Of a DNA stretch of 5,150 bases, positions 1-4,730 are shown one piece after another. Below the pieces are notes generated by a model, which worked only from the letters and a program-made list of their open reading frames with translations, was not told where the DNA came from and did no database searches. Source of the stretch: Paracoccaceae bacterium (GTDB taxonomy: Bacteria; Pseudomonadota; Alphaproteobacteria; Rhodobacterales; Rhodobacteraceae); the NCBI GenBank assembly GCA_003250135.1, contig QKHF01000287.1, positions 1-5,150 on the forward strand, written 5' to 3'. The translations under genes were made by a program, and so were the position numbers. Numbering within the stretch: the stretch's first letter is position 1; each line of letters starts with the position of its first letter.

Positions 1-624
1 AGCCGCATCGCCGGCCGCATCCTGGGCATGGGCGACATCGTCTCGCTCGTCGAGAAGGCGCAGGAGCAGATCGAGGCCGAAGAGGCCGAGCGCATGATGA
101 AACGGTTCCAGAAGGGCCGTTTCGACATGAACGATCTGAAGAAGCAGCTGGAGCAGATGATCCAGATGGGCGGCATGGGCGGCATCATGGGCATGCTGCC
201 GGGCATGGCCAAGGCTCAAAAGCAGATGGCCGAGGCGGGGATGGACGACAAGGTCCTGAAGCGCCAGATCGCCATCATCCAGTCGATGACCAAGGCAGAG
301 CGCAAGAAACCCGACCTGATGCAGGCCAGCCGCAAGAAGCGCGTGGCCGCCGGCGCCGGCGTCGACGTCTCCGACGTCAACAAGCTGCTTAAGATGCACC
401 GGCAGATGTCGGACGTGATGAAGAAGATGGGCAAGATGGGCAAGAAGGGCCTGATGCGCAGCGGCCTCGGCGCCCTCTTCGGCAAGGGCGGCGGCATGCC
501 CGCAGGCGCCGCGCCCGGCGGCCAGATCCCTCAGCCCCCCGCCGGCGGAGGCTTCCCCGGCCTGCCCCCCGCAGGCGGTCCCGCGCTTCCCTCGGATCTC
601 AGCGGGTTCGGCAAGAAGAAATGA
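1..624 (+). CDS. ffh: Signal recognition particle protein Ffh, C-terminal part (5' end outside window)
   Basis: Ffh binds 4.5S RNA and hydrophobic signal sequences and delivers ribosome-nascent chain complexes to FtsY at the inner membrane. The reading frame is open from base 1. The first residues (RIAGRILGMGDI) match the end of the Ffh G domain, so the N domain and GTPase motifs lie upstream. The 207 visible residues are the linker and M domain. A Met/Gly-rich finger loop (about residues 53-69, MGGMGGIMGMLPGM) belongs to the signal-peptide groove. The RNA-binding helix-turn-helix is at residues 110-130 (SRKKRVAAGAG, then VNKLLKMHRQM). The E. coli signature reads GSG where this reads GAG; from memory that is common in alphaproteobacteria. 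A Gly/Pro-rich tail of about 45 residues ends in GFGKKK. The stop overlaps the next gene's start (ATGA at 621-624). Identification is firm. Confidence 0.97.
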   Translation, partial: SRIAGRILGMGDIVSLVEKAQEQIEAEEAERMMKRFQKGRFDMNDLKKQLEQMIQMGGMGGIMGMLPGMAKAQKQMAEAGMDDKVLKRQIAIIQSMTKAERKKPDLMQASRKKRVAAGAGVDVSDVNKLLKMHRQMSDVMKKMGKMGKKGLMRSGLGALFGKGGGMPAGAAPGGQIPQPPAGGGFPGLPPAGGPALPSDLSGFGKKK

Positions 625-1139
625 CCGCGATCCCGACCATAGAGACCGCGCGGCTGGTCCTGCGTCCGAACCGGGCGGGGGATTTCGAGCCCTTCGCCGA
701 GTTCTACGCCTCGGATCGGGCGCGGCTGCGCGGCGGCCCGCTGGATCGCGCGCAGGCATTCCGGCAGTTCACGGCGGAAATCGGCCATTGGGCTATCCGC
801 GGCTACGGCTTCTGGGCGGTCGAGGACAAGGCGACCGGCGCCTATTGCGGACAGGTCGGCCATTGGAATCCCGAAGGCTGGCCCGCACCGGAGGTTGGCT
901 GGCTGATGATGGCTGGCAGCGAAGGCAAGGGGTTCGCCTATGAGGCCGCGCTCCGCGCCCGTGACTACGCCTATCAGACGCTGGGCTGGACCGAGGTCGC
1001 CAGCTGCATCTCGGACGGCAACGAGCGTTCGATCCGGCTGGCCGAACGGATGGGCGCGCGCCTCGGCCGCAGAATCGCCCGGCCGGGCCTGCCCGACCAG
1101 CTGGTCTACATCCACCCGAAACCGGAGGCCGTGCAGTGA
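621..1139 (+). CDS. GNAT family N-acetyltransferase (RimJ/RimL-like, Acetyltransf_3 type)
   Basis: This is a 172-residue protein predicted to transfer an acetyl group from acetyl-CoA to an amine; the substrate is unknown. The beta-1 motif ETARLVLRP (8-16) is typical of the RimJ/RimL branch. The acetyl-CoA pyrophosphate-binding loop appears as GSEGKGFAYEA (99-109), a form of the Q/RxxGxG/A motif A. The late motif SDGNERSIRLAERMGA (131-146) is the usual Asn-containing helix that closes the CoA site. Length is normal for a single-domain GNAT and no signal peptide is seen, so it should be cytoplasmic. It starts on the ATGA shared with the ffh stop and ends on the GTGA shared with the chorismate mutase, implying coupled translation. 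The region upstream of its start is only A-rich (AAGAAGAA), so it may depend on coupling. A role in acetylating ribosomal or secretory proteins is a guess from context only. Confidence 0.9.
   Translation: MTAIPTIETARLVLRPNRAGDFEPFAEFYASDRARLRGGPLDRAQAFRQFTAEIGHWAIRGYGFWAVEDKATGAYCGQVGHWNPEGWPAPEVGWLMMAGSEGKGFAYEAALRARDYAYQTLGWTEVASCISDGNERSIRLAERMGARLGRRIARPGLPDQLVYIHPKPEAVQ
1124..1128 (+). promoter_or_regulatory. Shine-Dalgarno site setting the GTG start of the chorismate mutase
   Basis: GGAGG lies 7 bases before the GTG at 1136, inside the acetyltransferase coding sequence. The spacing supports initiation at this GTG, which overlaps the upstream TGA as GTGA. The nearby GTG at 1131 is in the upstream gene's frame and meets that stop codon at once. 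Confidence 0.75.
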
Positions 1140-1426
1140 CCGAACGCGATCCCTGGGTTGAGATCACCCGCATCCGCAAGAGCATCGACAATGTCGATTC
1201 CGCGCTGATCCACATCCTCGCCGAGCGGTTCAAGCTGACCCGAGCGGTCGGCGCGCTGAAGGCGGAACACCAGATCCCCGCCTCGACGCCCGAGCGCGAG
1301 GTGGAGCAGGTCGCACGGCTCAGAAAACTTGCGGCGGAATCCGGGCTGGACCCCGATTTCGCCGAAGCCTTCATCACGTTTCTCATCGAGAACGTGATCC
1401 AGAACCACCTGAAAATGCGGGGCTGA
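1136..1426 (+). CDS. Chorismate mutase, AroQ class, monofunctional
   Basis: It is predicted to convert chorismate to prephenate, the branch point to phenylalanine and tyrosine, in the cytoplasm. The 96-residue all-helical protein matches a stand-alone AroQ domain. By eye, residues match the E. coli active site as follows: Arg14 (Arg11), Arg31 (Arg28, in LAER), Lys42 (Lys39), Arg54 and Glu55 (Arg51, Glu52), with the same 12-residue Lys-to-Arg spacing. E. coli Asp48 corresponds to Thr51. The C-terminal helix (IENVIQNH) has no clear Gln for E. coli Gln88: Val87 or His91 falls there depending on alignment register. It has no prephenate dehydratase or dehydrogenase domain and no signal peptide. 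The GTG start at 1136 is supported by GGAGG at 1124-1128 and overlaps the acetyltransferase stop. An isochorismate pyruvate-lyase (PchB-like) activity is a less likely alternative, as no siderophore genes are nearby. Confidence 0.88.
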   Translation: MTERDPWVEITRIRKSIDNVDSALIHILAERFKLTRAVGALKAEHQIPASTPEREVEQVARLRKLAAESGLDPDFAEAFITFLIENVIQNHLKMRG

Positions 1427-1432
1427 GGCCCC
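1419..1432 (+). promoter_or_regulatory. Small GC hairpin over the chorismate mutase stop codon
   Basis: GGGGC (1419-1423) and GCCCC (1428-1432) can pair around the loop TGAG, which holds the TGA stop. A weaker CTCG/CGAG pair (1432-1435 with 1443-1446) follows, just ahead of the rpsP ribosome-binding site. No T run follows, so this is not a canonical intrinsic terminator. It could slow ribosomes or polymerase between the two gene groups, or be chance in GC-rich DNA. Confidence 0.25.
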
Positions 1433-1460
1433 TCGAAACTGACGAGAAACGGAGAAAACC

Positions 1461-1847
1461 ATGGCTATCAAGATTCGTCTCGCCCGCGGGGGCTCCAAGA
1501 AGCGCCCGTATTACTCGATCGTCGCCGCCGACAGCCGCAAGCCGCGCGACGGCCGCTTCATCGAGAAGCTGGGCACCTACAACCCGCTGCTGCCGAAGGA
1601 CTCGGAAGACCGCGTGAAACTGGACGTCGAGAAGGTGATGGAGTGGATATCGAAGGGCGCCCAGCCTTCGGACCGCGTCGCCCGCTTCCTGGAGGCCGCC
1701 GGCGCCATGGAGAAGACCGAGCGCGCGAACATGAAGAAGGCCGAGCCGGGGCAGAAGGCGAAGGAACGCGCCAAGGAGAAGGCCGAGAAGGCCGCCGCCG
1801 CCGCCGAGGCCGCTGAAGCCCCGGCCGAAGAGGCCGCCGCCGAGTAA
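1461..1847 (+). CDS. rpsP: 30S ribosomal protein S16
   Basis: S16 is a small-subunit protein needed for ordered 30S assembly. The N-terminus (MAIKIRLARGGSKKRPYYSI) and the segments DSRKPRDGRFIEKLGTYNP and DRVARFLEAAG are diagnostic. The core ends near residue 85. It is followed by a charged, low-complexity tail rich in Lys, Glu and Ala (about 88-128), giving 128 residues against about 80 in E. coli. Such tails occur in other alphaproteobacterial S16 proteins and are probably flexible or helical at the ribosome surface. The ATG has a good ribosome-binding site (GGAGA at 1451-1455, spacer 5). It is the first gene of the rpsP-rimM-trmD-rplS operon and lies 34 bases after the chorismate mutase. 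I see no convincing promoter in that gap, so readthrough from upstream is likely. Confidence 0.98.
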   Translation: MAIKIRLARGGSKKRPYYSIVAADSRKPRDGRFIEKLGTYNPLLPKDSEDRVKLDVEKVMEWISKGAQPSDRVARFLEAAGAMEKTERANMKKAEPGQKAKERAKEKAEKAAAAAEAAEAPAEEAAAE

Positions 1848-1874
1848 TCGCGCGGCGCTTGGGCCAAGGCTCCG

Positions 1875-2432
1875 ATGCCGGACCGGACCAAAACTGAACA
1901 CGTTTGCGTCGGCGCAGTCGCCGGCGCTTTCGGCGTGCGCGGCGAGGTCCGGCTGAAAAGCTTCTGCGCCGAACCGGGCGCGATCGGCGATTACGGTCCA
2001 CTGACCTCGGAGGACGGCGCGCGCAGCTGGACTGTGAAGGTCACCCGATCCGTGAAGAACGGCTTCGCCGCCCGGATGGGCGGCGTTGCGACGCGCGAAC
2101 AGGCGGAGGCGCTGAAAGGGACGCGGCTCTACGCTCCGCGCGAACGCCTGCCAAACCTGCCAGACGACGAGTTCTACCACGCCGACCTTATCGGGCTGGA
2201 GGTTGTGGACGCGGGCGGCGTCAGGCTGGGCGAAGTGCGCTCGGTGCAGGAGTACGGCGCCGGCGATTTCCTTGAGATCGCGACGCCGGACCGCAAGACC
2301 GCGCTGCTGCCTTTCACGCGCGAAGCCGTGCCGACGGTGGACCTCGCGGCCGGACGTCTGATCGCCGACCCGCCCTCGGGCGTCTTCGGGAATGAGCAGG
2401 GCGATGAAGCCGACGAGGCGGAGGAGGCGTGA
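1875..2432 (+). CDS. rimM: Ribosome maturation factor RimM (16S rRNA processing protein)
   Basis: RimM binds the 30S head through S19 and assists late 16S rRNA maturation. The 185 residues show the N-terminal RimM domain (VGAVAGAFGVRGEVRLKSF, 12-30) and the C-terminal PRC-barrel. The barrel has the hallmark EFYHADLIGLEV (99-110), then VQEYGAGDFLEI (124-135) and LLPFTREAVPTVDL (144-157). An acidic tail (DEADEAEEA) ends the protein. The ATG at 1875 follows rpsP by 27 bases; AAGG at 1866-1869 with a 5-base spacer is a plausible ribosome-binding site. The stop shares one base with the trmD ATG (TGATG). Neighbouring rpsP fits its role, since RimM and S16 both act in 30S assembly. Confidence 0.96.
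   Translation: MPDRTKTEHVCVGAVAGAFGVRGEVRLKSFCAEPGAIGDYGPLTSEDGARSWTVKVTRSVKNGFAARMGGVATREQAEALKGTRLYAPRERLPNLPDDEFYHADLIGLEVVDAGGVRLGEVRSVQEYGAGDFLEIATPDRKTALLPFTREAVPTVDLAAGRLIADPPSGVFGNEQGDEADEAEEA
2420..2427 (+). promoter_or_regulatory. Shine-Dalgarno site setting the trmD start
   Basis: GGAGGAGG lies within the end of rimM. Its first GGAGG (2420-2424) is 7 bases from the ATG at 2432. This favours the long form of TrmD over the internal ATG at 2513, which has no comparable site at the right distance. A GTG at 2429 in the same frame would add one residue but leaves a poorer spacing. Confidence 0.7.
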
Positions 2433-3319
2433 TGGTCTCGCCGCCCAAATCCCCGCCGCAAAAATCCCACGGCCGACTCGCGGTCACCCCCTCTCGCCAG
2501 CCGCGCGTGCTGATGGAGGACACGCCACAGGTCGCCGGCGCCTGGCGCGCGCAGGTGCTGACCCTGTTCCCGGAGATGTTCCCCGGCCCTCTGGGCGGCT
2601 CTCTGTTGGGCAAGGCGCTGGATCAGGGGCTTTGGGCGCTCAACCCGATCGACATCCGCCGCTTCGCCGAGGGCAAGCACCGGACGGTCGATGACACCCC
2701 CGCAGGCGGCGGGCCGGGCATGGTGATGAAGCCGGACGTGGTCGGCCGGGCGCTGGATTTCTGCGCCGATACGCGCCCCCGGAGCGCCGACTGGCCAGTG
2801 ATCTATCTCTCGCCCCGCGGCAAGCCCTTCGATCAGGCGATGGCGCTGCGATTGTCACAGGCGGACGGGATCACCATGCTTTGCGGCCGGTTCGAGGGCG
2901 TCGACCAGCGCGTTCTGGACGCCAGGCGTGTCCAGGAAGTCTCATTGGGCGATTTCGTCATGACGGGCGGAGAAATCGCAGCAATGGCGTTGATTGACGC
3001 GACGGTTCGCCTTATACCGCGCGTTCTCGGCAATCAGGCGTCCGCCGAGGAAGAGAGTTTCAGCGCGGGTCTTCTTGAAGCCCCGCACTACACACGACCC
3101 GCCGTCTGGGAAGGGCGCGAGATACCGGAGGTTCTCCTCTCCGGCCATCACGCGAAGATCGCCGAATGGCGACACGCCCAGGCGGAGGCGCTGACGAAGG
3201 AAAGACGTCCCGACCTCTGGCGGGCTCATGTCGCAAAGGCGGCCTCTGAGGACCCGACAGGAGAAGCAGAGCTCTCGGACGCGCATACATCCGCCCAAAG
3301 GCGGCCAGAGAAGGACTGA
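2432..3319 (+). CDS. trmD: tRNA (guanine-N1-)-methyltransferase TrmD
   Basis: TrmD transfers a methyl group from S-adenosylmethionine to N1 of G37 in tRNAs, preventing +1 frameshifting. It is a SPOUT enzyme that acts as a homodimer. Visible motifs, numbered from the ATG at 2432, are AQVLTLFPEMF (40-50), VDDTPAGGGPGM (86-97), YLSPRG (125-130), LCGRFEGVD (150-158) and SLGDFVMTGGE (171-181); the last three belong to the trefoil-knot cofactor site. Further on are HYTRP (219-223) and the RRPDLW end motif. Arg193 matches catalytic Arg154 of Haemophilus TrmD. At the catalytic Asp169 position this protein has Glu208 (ASAEEESF). The protein is 295 residues against about 250 usually. The excess is an N-terminal extension of about 38 residues (with QKSHGR and RQPRVLM) and a short polar C-terminal tail. 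I recall a similar extension in other Rhodobacteraceae. A GTG start at 2429 is equally in frame. Confidence 0.96.
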   Translation: MVSPPKSPPQKSHGRLAVTPSRQPRVLMEDTPQVAGAWRAQVLTLFPEMFPGPLGGSLLGKALDQGLWALNPIDIRRFAEGKHRTVDDTPAGGGPGMVMKPDVVGRALDFCADTRPRSADWPVIYLSPRGKPFDQAMALRLSQADGITMLCGRFEGVDQRVLDARRVQEVSLGDFVMTGGEIAAMALIDATVRLIPRVLGNQASAEEESFSAGLLEAPHYTRPAVWEGREIPEVLLSGHHAKIAEWRHAQAEALTKERRPDLWRAHVAKAASEDPTGEAELSDAHTSAQRRPEKD

Positions 3320-3323
3320 ACCG

Positions 3324-3722
3324 ATGAACCTGCTTCAGCAGCTTGAAGCCGAGCACCTCGCCGAGCTCGCCAAGGATATCCCTGATTTCGCCCCGGGCGA
3401 CACCGTCCGCGTCGGCGTGAAGGTCACCGAGGGCACGCGCTCTCGCGTGCAGAATTACGAGGGCGTCTGCATCGCCCGCAAGGGCGGCTCGGGCCTCGGC
3501 GCCAGCTTCACCGTCCGCAAGATCAGCTTCGGCGAAGGTGTCGAGCGTATCTTCCCGCTCCACTCGCCCAGCATCGACTCGATCACCGTGGTCCGCCGCG
3601 GCAAGGTCCGCCGCGCCAAGCTCTACTACCTGCGCGACCGTCGCGGTAAGTCGGCCCGCATCGCCGAGAAGACCAACTACAAGGCGCTGGAAACCGACGC
3701 GCCGGAGGCCTCGGCCGAGTAA
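3324..3722 (+). CDS. rplS: 50S ribosomal protein L19
   Basis: L19 is a large-subunit protein at the 30S-50S interface. Diagnostic segments are PDFAPGDTVRVGVKV (20-34), VQNYEGVCIARKG (42-54), SFTVRKISFGEGVERIFPLHSP (61-82, the most conserved block) and RRGKVRRAKLYYLR (91-104). It has 132 residues against about 115 in E. coli, with a polar C-terminal tail (about 118-132). The ATG at 3324 is chosen because the protein then begins MNLLQQLEAEHL as in relatives, with AAGGA at 3311-3315 and an 8-base spacer. A longer in-frame start at 3228 would lie inside trmD and is rejected. It begins 4 bases after the trmD stop and is the last gene of the operon; a strong terminator follows. Confidence 0.97.
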   Translation: MNLLQQLEAEHLAELAKDIPDFAPGDTVRVGVKVTEGTRSRVQNYEGVCIARKGGSGLGASFTVRKISFGEGVERIFPLHSPSIDSITVVRRGKVRRAKLYYLRDRRGKSARIAEKTNYKALETDAPEASAE

Positions 3723-3747
3723 TCGGCGCTTCGAACAAGGTTTTGCG

Positions 3748-3780
3748 CGGGCGGCCCTTCGGGCCGCCCGTTTGCGTTTC
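3748..3780 (+). terminator. Rho-independent terminator of the rpsP-rimM-trmD-rplS operon
   Basis: A perfect 10-base-pair GC stem, CGGGCGGCCC (3748-3757) with GGGCCGCCCG (3761-3770), encloses the loop TTC. A T-rich run broken by GCG follows (TTTGCGTTTC, 3771-3780). It lies 25 bases after the rplS stop and separates the ribosomal operon from the esterase genes. Confidence 0.9.
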
Positions 3781-3872
3781 AACGGAACGTGAAAATCGAA
3801 GCGCGTGACGTTCGCCGCGATTCCGCCCATGCTGCCTGCGTGAACATCGGAACTGAACGAGGGCCGGGGCGC
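3781..3872 (+). other. Gap between terminator and first esterase; no recognisable promoter
   Basis: The 92 bases should hold the promoter of the esterase unit, because a strong terminator precedes them. I could not identify a convincing -35/-10 pair. The only clear element is GAGGG at 3859-3863, 9 bases before the ATG at 3873. Two in-frame GTG codons (3789, 3840) are alternative starts, but either would put a charged stretch before the signal peptide. Confidence 0.4.
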
Positions 3873-4730
3873 ATGACTCTCCGCACCGGATTTCTGGCCT
3901 TGCTGCTGGCGGCGGCGCTGTCTTCGCCCGCCCGCGCCAATGGTTGCGAGCCCGCTTCGCCCTGCGAGATCGAGCTGCCGAACGGCGTCTATTATGTGGC
4001 CCTGCCTGAAGGCCCCGGTCCGCGCCCCGCCCTCGTCTTCCTGCATGGCTATGGCGGAACCGGGGCGGCGACCATTCGCGACAAGGAGTTAGTGCGAGAA
4101 GTCACCGGGCGCGGCTACGCCTTCCTGGCGCCCACAGGCCAACCGCGATCCGGCGGCCGCAGCGGCGCGACATGGAATTCCCGCGCCCAGGTCGGAAACG
4201 GCGAGCGCGACGATGTCGCTTTTCTCGCCAGCGTGTTCGACGACGCGGCGGAGCGGCTTGGCGTCGACCGCAGCCGCATTCTGCTGTCCGGCTTTTCGAG
4301 CGGCGGCATGATGGTCTGGCGCGCCGTGTGCGACGCGCCGGAGTCCGCGGCGGCCTATGCGCCCATCGCCGGGCTGATGTGGCGCCCCCTGCCCGAGACC
4401 TGCGCGGGTCCGGGCAAACTGCTTCATGTGCATGGCTGGGCCGACACGGTGGTGCCGATGGAGGGACGGACCGTGGGCAGCGGGATCACCCAGGGCGATC
4501 TTTTTGTCGGGCTGAACCTGCTCCGCGACGCTTTCGGCTGCGCTTCCGATCAGCCGGACGAGGCGTGGCTCCGGGATGCGTTCTGGCGTCGCGCATGGAC
4601 CAACTGCGCGCCCGGCGCTCGTCTTGAATTCGCGCTGCATCCCGGCGGTCATTCGATCCCCAAAGGTTGGACCGACTTCGCCCTCGACTGGTTCGAAGCG
4701 ATGACGGCGGAAGGAGAGGCGATCCGATGA
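3873..4730 (+). CDS. Exported alpha/beta-hydrolase, PHB depolymerase / feruloyl esterase-like
   Basis: This is a predicted serine esterase of the polyhydroxybutyrate depolymerase / LpqC / feruloyl esterase-like group. The substrate (polyester, feruloylated sugar or other ester) cannot be decided from sequence. From the ATG at 3873 it has 285 residues. Residues 1-22 form a Sec-type signal peptide: Arg4, a Leu/Ala-rich core, and a likely cut after ARA. The oxyanion-hole motif is FLHGYGG (56-62). The nucleophile elbow is GFSSG with Ser142. Asp191 (HGWADTVVP) and His260 (HPGGHS) complete a triad. Six cysteines remain in the mature protein (25, 31, 153, 177, 223, 245), which suggests disulphides and a periplasmic or extracellular location. 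It overlaps the next, paralogous gene by ATGA. Start 3873 is chosen for the signal peptide and GAGGG at 3859-3863; a GTG at 3789 would add 28 residues. Family is fairly sure; substrate is not. Confidence 0.85.
   Translation: MTLRTGFLALLLAAALSSPARANGCEPASPCEIELPNGVYYVALPEGPGPRPALVFLHGYGGTGAATIRDKELVREVTGRGYAFLAPTGQPRSGGRSGATWNSRAQVGNGERDDVAFLASVFDDAAERLGVDRSRILLSGFSSGGMMVWRAVCDAPESAAAYAPIAGLMWRPLPETCAGPGKLLHVHGWADTVVPMEGRTVGSGITQGDLFVGLNLLRDAFGCASDQPDEAWLRDAFWRRAWTNCAPGARLEFALHPGGHSIPKGWTDFALDWFEAMTAEGEAIR

Noticed and set aside
1780..1845. GCC/GAG-rich run at the end of rpsP as a possible DNA repeat
   Set aside because: The triplets are irregular and explained by Ala/Glu/Lys codons of the S16 tail; no fixed repeat unit is present.
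1858..1869. Inverted repeat CTTGG/CCAAG overlapping the rimM ribosome-binding site
   Set aside because: With one base between the arms only a 4-pair stem with a 3-base loop can form, too weak to argue for regulation.
1383..2180. Minus-strand open frame of 265 codons opposite rpsP and rimM
   Set aside because: It is antisense to two certain genes and is low-complexity Leu/Gly/Arg-rich; no motif or ribosome-binding context supports it.
3228..3323. Longer in-frame start for rplS inside trmD
   Set aside because: The extra residues are basic and unrelated to L19; the ATG at 3324 has a ribosome-binding site and gives the normal L19 N-terminus.
3784..3812. GGAAC followed by CGTT, resembling an EcfG general-stress sigma factor promoter
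   Set aside because: The gap is 20 bases, longer than the 16-17 or so expected, and I am not confident that this lineage uses that sigma factor. A second GGAAC at 3849 has no suitable partner before the gene.
3060..4046. Long minus-strand open frame (328 codons) opposite the end of trmD, rplS and the start of the first esterase
   Set aside because: It runs antisense through three well-supported genes and the terminator, has an Ala/Arg/Gly-rich composition typical of antisense frames in GC-rich DNA, and shows no recognisable domain.
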